The notes beneath the pieces were generated by a model. It made no database searches. It was not told the DNA's origin and saw nothing but the letters and a program-made list of their open reading frames with translations. From assembly GCF_007856155.1 (NCBI RefSeq), contig NZ_CP042266.1, positions 6,200,001 to 6,264,000 on the forward strand: DNA of 64,000 nt, given 5' to 3'. Shown one piece after another: positions 8,045 to 17,475 of the stretch. Position 1 is the first letter of the stretch; each line of letters opens with the position of its first letter. The position numbers and the translations under genes are program-made. Origin of the DNA: Streptomyces qinzhouensis (GTDB taxonomy: Bacteria > Actinomycetota > Actinomycetes > Streptomycetales > Streptomycetaceae).

Positions 8045-9970
8045 GTGACGCTGCTTACCCGTATCAGGGGACCGCGCGATCTGGACACGCTCAGCCCGGA
8101 GCAGCTCGTTCAGCTGGCCGCGGAGATCCGGACCTTCCTCGTGGACGCGGTCTCCAAGACCGGCGGCCACCTGGGACCCAATCTGGGCGTGGTCGAGCTG
8201 ACCATCGCACTGCACCGGGTCTTCGACTCCCCGCAGGACCGGATCCTCTGGGACACCGGCCACCAGAGCTATGTGCACAAGCTCCTCACCGGCCGCCAGG
8301 ACTTCTCCAGACTCAAGATGAAGGGCGGGCTCTCCGGCTACCCCTCCCAGGCCGAGTCCGATCACGACGTCATCGAGAACTCGCACGCCTCCACCGTCCT
8401 CGGCTGGGCCGACGGACTGGCGAAGGCCAATGAGGTGCTCGGCAAGGACGACCATGTCGTCGCCGTCATCGGCGACGGCGCCCTCACCGGCGGTATGGCC
8501 TGGGAGGCGCTGAACAACATCGCCGCCGCCAAGGACCGCCCCCTGGTGATCGTGGTCAACGACAACGAGCGGTCCTACGCGCCCACGATCGGCGGCCTCG
8601 CCAATCACCTGGCCACCCTCCGTACCACCGACGGGTACGAGCGTTTCCTGGCCCGCGGCAAGGACCTCCTCGGCCGCACCCCCGTCGTCGGCAAACCGCT
8701 CTACGAGACGCTGCACGGCGCCAAGAAGGGCCTGAAGGACTTCATCGCCCCCCAGGGCATGTTCGAGGACCTCGGTCTGAAGTACGTCGGCCCCATCGAC
8801 GGCCACGACATGGAGGCGCTGGAGTCCGCGCTGGCCCGGGCCAAGCGCTTCAACGGCCCGGTGATCATCCACTGCCTCACCGAGAAGGGCCGCGGCTACC
8901 AGCCCGCCCTCCAGGACGAGGCGGACCGCTTCCACGCCGTCGGCAAGATCCACCCCGACACCGGGCTGCCGATCGCCTCCTCCGGCCTCGACTGGACGTC
9001 GGTCTTCGGCGAGGAGATGGTCAGGCTCGGCGAGGAGCGGCCCGATGTGGTCGCCATCACCGCCGCCATGCTCCAGCCCGTCGGCCTCGACAAGTTCGCC
9101 AAGGCCTTCCCCGACCGGGTGTACGACGTCGGCATCGCCGAACAGCACGGCGCGGCATCGGCCGCCGGGCTGGCCACCGGCGGTGTCCACCCGGTCTTCG
9201 CCGTCTACGCCACCTTCCTCAACCGCGCCTTCGACCAGGTGCTGATGGACGTCGCCCTGCACCGCTGCGGGGTCACCTTCGTCCTCGACCGGGCCGGTGT
9301 CACCGGCACCGACGGCGCCTCCCACAACGGCATGTGGGACATGTCCATCCTCCAGGTCGTCCCCGGGCTGCGGATCGCCGCACCGCGCGACGCCGACCAG
9401 GTCCGCGCCCAGCTGCGGGAGGCCGTCAGCGTCGACGACGCGCCGACCGTCGTGCGCTTCTCCAAGGGCGCGGTCGGCCCCGCGGTCAAGGCCGTCGGCC
9501 GGATCGGCGGCCTGGACGTGCTCCGCGAGCCCGGTACGGACACCCCGGACGTCCTCCTCGTCTCGGTCGGCGCACTCGCCCCGATGTGTCTGGAGATCGC
9601 CGGCCTCCTCGACCAGCAGGGCATCTCCACCACCGTGGTCGACCCCCGCTGGGTCAAGCCGGTCGACGAGGCTCTCGTCCCGCTCGCCGACCGCCACCGG
9701 GTCGTTGTCACCGTCGAGGACGGTATCCGTACCGGAGGGGTGGGCGCCGCCGTCGCCCAGGCGCTGCGCGACGCGAACGTCGACGTACCGCTGCGCGACT
9801 TCGGTATCCCGCCGCGCTTCCTGGACCACGCCTCCCGCGCCGAACTGCTCACCGAGATCGGGCTGACCGCGCCCGATATCGCACGCCAGGTCACCGGTCT
9901 GGTCTCCCGGCTCGACGGCCGCTTCGACGACAGCGCCGCGACCGAGTCCGCGGAGCCGGTCCGCGACTGA
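8045..9970 (+). CDS. dxs: 1-deoxy-D-xylulose-5-phosphate synthase
   Basis: This cytoplasmic thiamine-diphosphate enzyme condenses pyruvate and glyceraldehyde 3-phosphate, the first step of the MEP isoprenoid pathway. The 641-residue length is normal. The TPP-binding motif [16 protein letters not shown] with NDN is at about residues 148-180. The transketolase central motif [16 protein letters not shown] lies at about residue 360, and the C-terminal transketolase domain is complete. A strong AAGGAGG site precedes the GTG start. It is monocistronic, with a strong terminator behind it. Streptomyces often carries a second dxs in terpenoid clusters; this copy is in a housekeeping setting. Confidence 0.95.
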   Translation: MTLLTRIRGPRDLDTLSPEQLVQLAAEIRTFLVDAVSKTGGHLGPNLGVVELTIALHRVFDSPQDRILWDTGHQSYVHKLLTGRQDFSRLKMKGGLSGYPSQAESDHDVIENSHASTVLGWADGLAKANEVLGKDDHVVAVIGDGALTGGMAWEALNNIAAAKDRPLVIVVNDNERSYAPTIGGLANHLATLRTTDGYERFLARGKDLLGRTPVVGKPLYETLHGAKKGLKDFIAPQGMFEDLGLKYVGPIDGHDMEALESALARAKRFNGPVIIHCLTEKGRGYQPALQDEADRFHAVGKIHPDTGLPIASSGLDWTSVFGEEMVRLGEERPDVVAITAAMLQPVGLDKFAKAFPDRVYDVGIAEQHGAASAAGLATGGVHPVFAVYATFLNRAFDQVLMDVALHRCGVTFVLDRAGVTGTDGASHNGMWDMSILQVVPGLRIAAPRDADQVRAQLREAVSVDDAPTVVRFSKGAVGPAVKAVGRIGGLDVLREPGTDTPDVLLVSVGALAPMCLEIAGLLDQQGISTTVVDPRWVKPVDEALVPLADRHRVVVTVEDGIRTGGVGAAVAQALRDANVDVPLRDFGIPPRFLDHASRAELLTEIGLTAPDIARQVTGLVSRLDGRFDDSAATESAEPVRD

Positions 9971-9981
9971 CGCGTACGGCA

Positions 9982-10016
9982 CCGGCGGGACCACCCCTGA
10001 CGGGTGGTCCTGCCGG
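9982..10016 (+). terminator. Terminator after dxs
   Basis: A 15-bp stem with one G-U pair (9982-9996 with 10002-10016) and a 5-nt loop lies 11 nt after the dxs stop. Confidence 0.85.
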
Positions 10017-10104
10017 GCCCATTCGCGTGAAACCCACCCGTACGGACCCTTCCGGACCACCACTCGTCCCGATCATGTCGGGACGACACTTGTGGAGGTC
10101 CGCG

Positions 10105-11643
10105 GTGAGCACAGAGACCGGTCCCGCGCCCAGGGCGGGCGCGTTCCGTACGAAGACCGTCGAGCAGTCCATCCGGGACACCGAGGAGCCGGAGCACGCG
10201 CTCAGGAAGTCCCTCTCCGCGCTCGACCTCACGGTCTTCGGCGTCGGGGTCATCATCGGTACCGGCATCTTCGTACTGACCGGGGCCGTCGCCAAGGAGA
10301 ACGCGGGCCCCGCCACCTCACTCGCCTTCGTCGTCGCGGGGATCGTCTGCGGCCTGGCGGCCCTCTGCTACGCCGAGTTCGCCTCCACCGTCCCCGTCGC
10401 CGGATCCGCCTACACCTTCGCCTACGCCTCCCTCGGCGAGCTGCCCGCCTGGATCATCGGCTGGGACCTCGTCCTCGAATTCGCCCTCGGTACGGCGGTG
10501 GTCGCGGTCGGCTGGTCCGGCTATCTCCGCTCCCTGCTGGAGAACATCGGCTGGCAGCTGCCCGACGCGCTCGCCGGCACCAACCACCTCACCGGCTTCG
10601 GCTTCGATCTGCTGGCCTTCCTGCTGGTGCTGGCGCTCACCGCGGTCCTCGTCGTCGGAATGAAACTCTCCGCCCGGGTCACCACCCTGATCGTGGCGAT
10701 CAAGCTCGCGGTCGTGCTGATCGTGATCGTCGCCGGCTCGTTCTTCATCAAGGTGTCCAACTGGGACCCCTTCATCCCCCCGGCCCAGCCGCAGACCGGT
10801 GAATCCGGACTTCAGGAACCCCTGGTGCAGCTGCTGTTCGGCTACGCCCCCACCAACTTCGGTGTCCTCGGCATCTTCACCGCCGCCTCCGTCGTCTTCT
10901 TCGCCTTCATCGGCTTCGACGTGGTCGCCACCGCCGCCGAGGAGACCCGGCTGCCGCAGCGGGACATGCCCCGCGGCATCATCGGCTCCCTGTTCATCTG
11001 CACCGTGCTCTACGTCGCCGTCTCCATCGTCGTCACCGGCATGCAGCACTACACCGAACTGTCCATCGACGCACCGCTCGCCGATGCCTTCAAATCCACC
11101 GGACACCCCTGGTACGCGGGCGTCATCAGCTTCGGCGCCGTCATCGGCCTGATGTCGGTCTGTCTGATCCTGCTGCTCGGCCAGACCCGGGTGTTCTTCG
11201 CCATGAGCCGGGACGGGCTGCTGCCGCGGTTCTTCTCCATCACCCACCCCACCTTCCGTACCCCCTACCGCGCCACGATCCTGCTCGGGGTCGTCATCGC
11301 GATCGTCGCCGGGTTCACCAATATCGAGGAACTGGCCGTGCTGGTGAACATCGGCACGCTGTTCGCGTTCGTCGTGGTCGCCCTCGGTGTGCTCATCCTC
11401 CGCCGCACCCGCCCCGACCTGCCGCGCGCCTTCCGCACCCCGCTGGTGCCCTGGCTGCCGATCGCCTCGGTCGCCGCGTCCGTCTGGCTGATGCTCAATC
11501 TGCCCGCCGAGACCTGGCTGCGGTTCGGGCTGTGGATGGCGCTCGGGGTGATCGTCTATTACGCGTACGGGCGCCGCCACAGCATCCTCGGCAAGCGCGC
11601 GGAGGGCGAGAGCGCGCCCGCGCGGGGCCCTCAGGGTCCGTAG
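10105..11643 (+). CDS. APC-superfamily amino-acid permease (CAT-like)
   Basis: This 512-residue cytoplasmic-membrane transporter probably imports cationic or neutral amino acids. The consensus substrate motif GVGVIIGTGIFVLTG lies in the first helix (about residues 46-60), and about twelve to fourteen hydrophobic segments follow. The loop FIGFDVVATAAEETRLPQRDMPRGI is typical of CAT-type members. The GTG at 10105 has GGAGG at 10094-10098; the open frame upstream is dxs shadow. The last 13 bp overlap the end of the convergent NYN gene. The exact substrate cannot be read from sequence. Confidence 0.85.
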   Translation: MSTETGPAPRAGAFRTKTVEQSIRDTEEPEHALRKSLSALDLTVFGVGVIIGTGIFVLTGAVAKENAGPATSLAFVVAGIVCGLAALCYAEFASTVPVAGSAYTFAYASLGELPAWIIGWDLVLEFALGTAVVAVGWSGYLRSLLENIGWQLPDALAGTNHLTGFGFDLLAFLLVLALTAVLVVGMKLSARVTTLIVAIKLAVVLIVIVAGSFFIKVSNWDPFIPPAQPQTGESGLQEPLVQLLFGYAPTNFGVLGIFTAASVVFFAFIGFDVVATAAEETRLPQRDMPRGIIGSLFICTVLYVAVSIVVTGMQHYTELSIDAPLADAFKSTGHPWYAGVISFGAVIGLMSVCLILLLGQTRVFFAMSRDGLLPRFFSITHPTFRTPYRATILLGVVIAIVAGFTNIEELAVLVNIGTLFAFVVVALGVLILRRTRPDLPRAFRTPLVPWLPIASVAASVWLMLNLPAETWLRFGLWMALGVIVYYAYGRRHSILGKRAEGESAPARGPQGP

Positions 11644-12005
11644 ACCGCCCGCGGGCCGATCGTCCGGCCGCCCGCGGCGGCGACCCGCTCGCGCAGCCCA
11701 CGATCGGCCGTGACCACGACACACGGCCGCTCCCCGGCCGCCTCGGCGACCAGCGCGGCGATCCGGTCGTCACCGCTGCCGGGCGCCTCGTCCACCCGGA
11801 CGCCCGGCACCGGGGGCACGCCCCGCGCCGCGCCCTCCAGGACCAGCACGATCTCCAGCGGCCCGGCCACCCCCGGCAGACCACTGTCGGTGTACGCCAC
11901 CAGCCGGTCCCGCAGCCTTCCGGCAGCGCCCCGGCGGTCGCGCCACCAGCCGTCCGGCACCGAGCCGACGACGTTCGCGCCGTCGACGATCAGCAGAGTT
12001 ACCAT
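11631..12005 (-). CDS. NYN/YacP-like ribonuclease domain protein
   Basis: This small 124-residue protein resembles the YacP (DUF901) branch of the PIN-like NYN nucleases. The N-terminal LLIVDGANVVGSVPDGWW carries the first conserved Asp and Asn, and later acidic residues appear in GSGDDRIAALV and VVVTADRGLRERV. B. subtilis YacP (Rae1) cuts mRNA on the ribosome; the role here is inferred. ATG 12005 or GTG 12008 could start it, and no strong ribosome site is visible. Its 3' end overlaps the permease gene by 13 bp. Confidence 0.75.
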   Translation of the reverse strand: MVTLLIVDGANVVGSVPDGWWRDRRGAAGRLRDRLVAYTDSGLPGVAGPLEIVLVLEGAARGVPPVPGVRVDEAPGSGDDRIAALVAEAAGERPCVVVTADRGLRERVAAAGGRTIGPRAVYGP

Positions 12006-12028
12006 CACCGGTCCCGTCGGGCAGCGGA

Positions 12029-12063
12029 AAGGGGCCGTACGGCACGAGTCCGTACGGCCCCTT
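12029..12063 (-). terminator. Terminator after the fadB-like gene
   Basis: A perfect 14-bp stem (12029-12042 with 12050-12063) and 7-nt loop lie just past the minus-strand stop at 12075. The distal side runs into TTTC on the minus strand. Confidence 0.8.
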
Positions 12064-12074
12064 CGTACACCACA

Positions 12075-14201
12075 CTACGCGGGGACGCTCGCCACTCCCG
12101 GCGCCAGGAACGGCTTGCCGTTGACCCGCTCCGAGACGCCCTCACGGTCGAGGTACGGAGTGATGCCACCCAGATGGAACGGCCAGCCCGCACCCGTGAT
12201 CAGACACAGGTCGATGTCCTGCGCCTCGGCCACGACGCCCTCGTCGAGCATCAGCCCGATCTCCTGCGCCACCGCCGCCAGCACCCGGGCCCGCACCTGC
12301 TCCTCGGTCAGGACCGTATCGCCCTGCTTCAGCAGCGCCGCGACCTCCGGGTCCAGCTCCGGCTTCCCGGAGTCGTGGACGTAGAAGCCCCGCTTGCCCG
12401 CCGCGACCACCGCGGCCAGGTTGGGGGAGACCGTGAAACGGTCCGGGAAGGCGCGGTTGAGGGTCTCGGAGACATGCAGACCGATCGCCGGACCCACCAG
12501 CTCCAGCAGCACCAGCGGTGACATCGGCAGACCCAGCGGCTCCACCGCCTTCTCCGCCGTCGCCACCGGGGTGCCCTCGTCGATCACATTCTGGATCTCG
12601 CCCATGAAGCGGGTCAGGATCCGGTTCACGACGAACGCCGGGGCGTCCTTGACCAGGACGGCCGTCTTCTTCAGCTGCTTCGCCACGGCGAAGGCGGTCG
12701 CCAGCGCCGCGTCGTCGGTCCGCTCCCCGCGGACGATCTCAAGGAGCGGCAGGATCGCGACCGGGTTGAAGAAGTGGAAGCCGACGACCCGCTCCGGGTG
12801 CCTCAGCTTCGACGCCATCTCCGAGACCGAGAGGGAGGAGGTGTTGGTCGCCAGGATCGCGTGCGCCGGGGCGACGGCCTCGACCTCCGCGAACACCTTC
12901 TGCTTGACGCCCATCTCCTCGAAGACGGCCTCGATCACGAAGTCCGCGTCGGCGAAACCCTCCGCCTTGTCCAGTACGCCCGTCACCAGGGCCTTCAGCC
13001 GGTTGGCCCGGTCCTGGTTGATCCGGCCCTTGCCGAGCAGCTTGTCGATCTCGGCACGGACATAGCCCACACCCTTGTCGATCCGCTCCTGGTCGATGTC
13101 GGTCAGCACGACCGGCACCTCGAGACGGCGCAGGAACAGCAGCGCGAGCTGGGAGGCCATCAGACCGGCGCCCACCACACCCACCTTGGTGACCGGGCGG
13201 GCCAGGCTCCGGTCCGGGGCGCCCACGGGCCGCTTGGCGCGCTTCTGCACCAGATTGAAGGCGTAGATACCGCTGCGCAGCTCACCGCCCATGATCAGGT
13301 CGGCCAGCGCCCGGTCCTCGGCGTCGAAACCGGCCTGCAGGTCGCCGTCCTTGGCGGCCGCGACGATGTCCAGGGCGCGGTAGGCGGCCGGAGCGGCACC
13401 GTGCACCTTGGCGTCGGCGATCGCCCGGCCCCGGGCCACCGCCGCGTCCCAGGCGGCGCCGCGGTCCACCTCGGCCCGCTCCACCACGGTCTCGCCGCTG
13501 AGGACCGAGGCGGTCCACAGCAGCGACTGCTCCAGGAAGTCCGCACCGTCGAAGAGCGCGTCGGCGATCCCGAGCTCGAAGACCTGCCCGCCCTTGAGCT
13601 GGCGGTTCTGGTTGAGGGAGTTCTCGATGATCACCTTGACCGCGCGGTCCGCGCCGATCAGGTTCGGCAGCAGGGCACAGCCGCCCCAGCCGGGCACCAG
13701 ACCGAGGAAGACCTCGGGCAGCGAGAACGCCGGGATCGCCCGGGAGACCGTACGGTACGTGCAGTGCAGTCCGACCTCGACCCCGCCGCCCATCGCCGCG
13801 CCGTTGTAGTAGGCGAAGGTCGGCACCGCGAGCCCGGCGAGCCGCTTGAAGACGTCGTGGCCGCCCTTGCCGATGGCGAGGGCGTCCTCGTGGCGGCCCA
13901 GCAGCTCGACGCCCTTGAGATCGGCGCCCACGGCGAAGATGAACGGCTTGCCGGTCAGACCGGCACCGACGATCTCACCGTCGGCCGCCTCTCGCTCGAC
14001 CTGGTCGATCGCCGCGTCGAGATGGGCCAGCGACTGGGGGCCGAAGGTGGTCGGCTTGGTGTGATCCAGACCGTTGTCCAGCGTGATCAGCGCGAAGCGG
14101 CCGGCGCCGGGCAGGTCCAGATGGCGTACGTGCGCAGCGGTGACGACCTCGCCCGGAAACAGCTCGGCCGCACCCTTCAGCAGTTCGGCGGTGGTGCTCA
14201 C
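12075..14201 (-). CDS. fadB: 3-hydroxyacyl-CoA dehydrogenase/enoyl-CoA hydratase (FadB-like)
   Basis: This bifunctional 708-residue beta-oxidation enzyme hydrates enoyl-CoA and oxidises 3-hydroxyacyl-CoA. The N-terminal crotonase domain spans about residues 1-290, with the oxyanion-hole regions GLTGKPFIFAVGADLKG and GGGVEVGLHC. The NAD-binding domain begins near residue 335 with GVVGAGLMASQLALLFLRR and continues through GFHFFNPV to the C-terminal dimerisation repeats. The start is GTG 14201, whose GTGA overlaps the fadA stop; the longer open frame upstream is fadA shadow. Together with fadA it makes a trifunctional complex. Confidence 0.92.
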   Translation of the reverse strand: MSTTAELLKGAAELFPGEVVTAAHVRHLDLPGAGRFALITLDNGLDHTKPTTFGPQSLAHLDAAIDQVEREAADGEIVGAGLTGKPFIFAVGADLKGVELLGRHEDALAIGKGGHDVFKRLAGLAVPTFAYYNGAAMGGGVEVGLHCTYRTVSRAIPAFSLPEVFLGLVPGWGGCALLPNLIGADRAVKVIIENSLNQNRQLKGGQVFELGIADALFDGADFLEQSLLWTASVLSGETVVERAEVDRGAAWDAAVARGRAIADAKVHGAAPAAYRALDIVAAAKDGDLQAGFDAEDRALADLIMGGELRSGIYAFNLVQKRAKRPVGAPDRSLARPVTKVGVVGAGLMASQLALLFLRRLEVPVVLTDIDQERIDKGVGYVRAEIDKLLGKGRINQDRANRLKALVTGVLDKAEGFADADFVIEAVFEEMGVKQKVFAEVEAVAPAHAILATNTSSLSVSEMASKLRHPERVVGFHFFNPVAILPLLEIVRGERTDDAALATAFAVAKQLKKTAVLVKDAPAFVVNRILTRFMGEIQNVIDEGTPVATAEKAVEPLGLPMSPLVLLELVGPAIGLHVSETLNRAFPDRFTVSPNLAAVVAAGKRGFYVHDSGKPELDPEVAALLKQGDTVLTEEQVRARVLAAVAQEIGLMLDEGVVAEAQDIDLCLITGAGWPFHLGGITPYLDREGVSERVNGKPFLAPGVASVPA

Positions 14202-15415
14202 TTGTCCCCCTCGAAGTGCGGGTTCTCCCAGATGACGGTGGCGCCCATGCCGAAGCCGACGCACATCGTGGTGAGGCCGTAACGGACCTCGGGCTGCTCC
14301 TCGAACTGCCGGGCCAGCTGGGTCATCAGCCGGACACCGGAGGAGGCCAGCGGATGACCGAAGGCGATCGCGCCGCCGTACTGATTGACCCGCGGGTCGT
14401 CGTCGGCGATCCCGTAGTGCTCCAGGAAGGCCAGCACCTGGACCGCGAACGCCTCGTTGATCTCGAACAGGCCGATGTCCTCGATGGCCAGACCCGCCTG
14501 GGCCAGCGCCTTCTCGGTGGCCGGGATCGGCCCGTACCCCATCACCTCGGGTTCCACCCCGGCGAAGGAGTACGACACCAGCCGCATCTTCACCGGCAGG
14601 CCGTTCGCGCGGGCGAACTCCTCGGAGGCGATGACCGCGGCGGTGGCGCCGTCGTTGAGCCCCGCGGCGTTGCCGGCCGTGACCCGGCCGTGGGTACGGA
14701 ACGGGGTCTTCAGCCCGGCCAGGTTCTCCACCGTGGTGCCCGGGCGCATCGGCTCGTCCTGGGTGGCCAGGCCCCAGCCGGTCTCCCCGCCCTCGGGGCT
14801 GGTGCGGCGGATCGCGATCGGCACCAGATCCTGCTGGATCTTCCCGTTCGCGTACGCCTTCGCCGCCTTCTCCTGGGACCGTACGGCGTACTCGTCGGCG
14901 CGCTGCTTGGTGATGGAGGGGTAGCGGTCGTGCAGATTCTCCGCGGTCATCCCCATGAAGAGGGCGGACTCGTCGACCAGCTTCTCGGAGACGAACCGGG
15001 GGTTCGGGTCGACGCCCTCGCCCATCGGGTGGCGGCCCATGTGCTCCACACCGCCCGCGATCACGACGTCGTACGCGCCGAAGGCGATCGACCCGGCGGT
15101 CGTCGTCACGGCGGTCAGCGCGCCCGCGCACATCCGGTCCACCGAATAGCCCGGCACGGACTGCGGCAGCCCGGCGAGGAGGCCGGCGGTCCGGCCGATG
15201 GTCAGGCCCTGGTCACCGATCTGCGTGGTCGCCGCGACGGCGACCTCGTCGATCTTCGCCGGGTCGAGAGCCGGGTTGCGGCGCAGCAGCTCCCGGATCG
15301 CCTTCACGATGAGATCGTCGGCGCGGGTCTCGTGGTAGATGCCCTTCGGGCCCGCCTTGCCGAACGGGGTGCGGACGCCGTCAACGAAGACGACGTCCCT
15401 GAGGGTACGAGGCAC
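14198..15415 (-). CDS. fadA: Acetyl-CoA acyltransferase (thiolase, FadA-like)
   Basis: This 405-residue thiolase cleaves 3-ketoacyl-CoA with CoA in the last step of beta-oxidation. The acylated Cys is residue 96 in VDRMCAGALTAV, the GHPLASSG motif holds the catalytic His, and TTMCVGFGMGA carries the second Cys. GGAGGAGAG stands five bases before the GTG at 15415. It is the first gene of a two-gene operon with fadB (4-bp overlap). Either degradative or biosynthetic thiolase activity fits the motifs, but the fadB partner favours degradation. Confidence 0.92.
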   Translation of the reverse strand: MPRTLRDVVFVDGVRTPFGKAGPKGIYHETRADDLIVKAIRELLRRNPALDPAKIDEVAVAATTQIGDQGLTIGRTAGLLAGLPQSVPGYSVDRMCAGALTAVTTTAGSIAFGAYDVVIAGGVEHMGRHPMGEGVDPNPRFVSEKLVDESALFMGMTAENLHDRYPSITKQRADEYAVRSQEKAAKAYANGKIQQDLVPIAIRRTSPEGGETGWGLATQDEPMRPGTTVENLAGLKTPFRTHGRVTAGNAAGLNDGATAAVIASEEFARANGLPVKMRLVSYSFAGVEPEVMGYGPIPATEKALAQAGLAIEDIGLFEINEAFAVQVLAFLEHYGIADDDPRVNQYGGAIAFGHPLASSGVRLMTQLARQFEEQPEVRYGLTTMCVGFGMGATVIWENPHFEGDK

Positions 15416-15585
15416 GATGGCTCTCCTCCAGGGTGTGCGTGATGGCACTGCTGCGGTGCGCTAAGCGCGCGCTTCTGCCACCCTACTAACCGGTAACCCC
15501 GGTGCCCACCCCTTGCTCTGCGAGCGGCGTCACATTCCTGGCCCTTGAGGTCGGGCCGGCCCGAGGCGCGGGGCCGACACCGCGC

Positions 15586-15992
15586 CGCCGGGGTCGTTTT
15601 CCGGCCGCGGACCGGCTGTGGTTGTTCGCGCAGTTCCTCGCGCCCCCAAAGAGTGCCCCACGGTCCTGATGAGTGCGGGTCTCCTCGGCGGTTGGGCGTG
15701 GTTGCGACGTGGGGTAGGTCGAGGGTCTTGTCGGGTGCGGCCGGGTCGGGGGCCTCCGGGCTCACCTCCTCGGGGCCGGCGATGCACCGCGCAGGGGCGA
15801 ACCCACCTTTTCGCCGTTCCCCTGCGGGGGCGACCCTGCACCCCCCTCCGGAGAAACTCCACTTGACCAGTCGGCCCAGGATTCTCTTTCACCGCCGGTC
15901 CTTCACCTGACAAGGGCGGGCAGGGGCATTTAGGGGCGCGGGGAACTGCGCGAACAGCCCACGGCGGCCCGCGGCCGGCAAACAAACCCCGC
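15586..15992. repeat. Approximately 0.4 kb element with long imperfect terminal inverted repeats
   Basis: In the 695-bp gap between fadA and rnd, a left arm of about 60-75 bp (15586-15660) matches the reverse complement of a right arm (15922-15992). The best stretch is GGGCGCGRGGAACTGCGCG. The CCGGCCGC at 15601 pairs with GCGGCCGG ending at 15978. The roughly 260-bp interior has no credible gene. The GGGGCGCGGGGAACTGCGCG-type sequence is one I recall as recurrent in Streptomyces intergenic regions. It could be a MITE or a large structured transcript. Confidence 0.65.
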
Positions 15993-16110
15993 CAGGCACG
16001 GCGCTCGCCGCCGCAGGTGGCAGCACCCGCAGGCGCGGGAGCCTGTGTGGCCCCACCTCAGGGGCCTGGGGGTACAGGTCCCCGAGCGGGAGGCGCCCCC
16101 GCCCCCCCGG

Positions 16111-17397
16111 TTACCGCCCCGGAGGGGTCAGGGCTCCGGAGAGGGGGGCCGAGGTCAGGGTGGACTGCCACGGGCGGGCCCCCAGCGCCGCGAGCGCCGC
16201 CGCGACGCCGTCCGGGCTGCTGTCCGCCGGCGGCTCCCAGCAGATCCGGCGGACCGTGTCCGGCGAGATCAGGTTCTCCTGCGGCAGGTTCAGCTCCTCC
16301 GCGAGCGCGGAGACCGCCGTCCTGGCCGCGGAGAGCCGGGCCGCCGCGGCCGGGTCCTTGTCCGCCCACGCTCTCGGCGGCGGGGGCCCGGTCAGCGGCT
16401 GGCCGGGCTGCGGCAGCTCCAGGTCCGGCAGCGCCCGGGCCCGGTCGATCGCGGCCTGCCACTGTTCGAGCTGGCGCCGCCCCATCCGGTGCCCGAAGCC
16501 GCTGAGCCCGGCCAGGGCGTGGGCGTTCGGCGGTACGGCCAGCGCGGCCTCGACGATCGCCGCGTCACCGAGGACCTTGCCGGGGGAGACGTCACGCCGC
16601 TGGGCGATCCGGTCCCGGGTGGTCCACAGCTCCCGTACGACCGCCATCTGGCGGCGGCGACGGACCTTGTGCATGCCGGAGGTACGGCGCCAGGGGTCCT
16701 TGCGGGGAGCGGGCGGCGGCGCGGTGGCGATGGCGTCGAACTCCTGGTGGGCCCATTCCAGCTTGCCCTGCCGGTCCAGCTCCTTCTCCAGCGCGTCCCG
16801 CAGGTCGATCAGCAGTTCGACATCGAGCGCGGCGTACCGCAGCCAGGGCTCGGGCAGCGGCCGGGTGGACCAGTCGACGGCGGAATGGCCCTTCTCCAGG
16901 GCGTACCCGAGGACGGACTCGACCATCGCGCCGAGGCCGACCCGGGGGAAACCGGCGAGCCGCCCGGCCAGCTCGGTGTCGAAGAGCCGGGTGGGGACCA
17001 TGCCTATTTCGCGCAGACACGGCAGGTCCTGGGTCGCAGCGTGCAGGATCCACTCGGTGTCGGAGAGCGCGGCGCCGAGGGAGGTGAGGTCGGGGCAGCC
17101 GACGGGGTCGATCAGGGCGCTGCCCGCGCCCTCACGGCGCAGCTGGACGAGGTAGGCGCGCTGGCCGTAGCGGTAGCCGGAGGCGCGTTCGGCGTCGACG
17201 GCCACGGGGCCGCTGCCGGCCGCGAACGCGGCGACCACGGCCGCCAGCGCCTCGGCGTCGGCGACGACCGGGGGGATGCCCTCGCGGGGCTCCAGAAGGG
17301 GAGTGGGGCTGTCTTCGGCTGCGACGCCGGCGTCCGGGGGAGCGCCCCCGGCGGTTCGCAGTGCGGTCTCTGCTGCGGGGTTATGGGCGTCGGTCAC
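16111..17397 (-). CDS. rnd: Ribonuclease D family 3'-5' exonuclease
   Basis: This 428-residue DEDDy exoribonuclease acts in 3' maturation or turnover of stable RNA. Motif I is VAVDAERASGYRY (Asp, Glu), motif II ILHAATQDL, and motif III YAALDVELL with the catalytic Tyr. The exonuclease domain covers about residues 50-230. An HRDC helicase/RNase D C-terminal domain follows near RRRRQMAVVRELW and a second helical region to the end. A disordered Ala/Gly/Pro N-terminus of about 40 residues precedes it. The GTG start at 17397 gives a normal family length. Confidence 0.9.
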   Translation of the reverse strand: MTDAHNPAAETALRTAGGAPPDAGVAAEDSPTPLLEPREGIPPVVADAEALAAVVAAFAAGSGPVAVDAERASGYRYGQRAYLVQLRREGAGSALIDPVGCPDLTSLGAALSDTEWILHAATQDLPCLREIGMVPTRLFDTELAGRLAGFPRVGLGAMVESVLGYALEKGHSAVDWSTRPLPEPWLRYAALDVELLIDLRDALEKELDRQGKLEWAHQEFDAIATAPPPAPRKDPWRRTSGMHKVRRRRQMAVVRELWTTRDRIAQRRDVSPGKVLGDAAIVEAALAVPPNAHALAGLSGFGHRMGRRQLEQWQAAIDRARALPDLELPQPGQPLTGPPPPRAWADKDPAAAARLSAARTAVSALAEELNLPQENLISPDTVRRICWEPPADSSPDGVAAALAALGARPWQSTLTSAPLSGALTPPGR

Positions 17398-17420
17398 GTG
17401 TCAAGGGTATCCGTGAACGC

Positions 17421-17461
17421 CGCGCGCCTGTCGACGGAAACGATCCGCCGACAGGCGCGCG
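17421..17461 (-). terminator. Terminator between the LuxR-type regulator and rnd
   Basis: A perfect 13-bp stem (17421-17433 with 17449-17461) and 15-nt loop lie 15 nt past the regulator stop, separating it from rnd on the same strand. Confidence 0.8.
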
Positions 17462-17475
17462 GGGGAGCGAAGGGG

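Noticed and set aside
12774..14282. Plus-strand open frame opposite the fadB-like gene
   Set aside because: Antisense shadow; no ribosome site and no recognisable domain.
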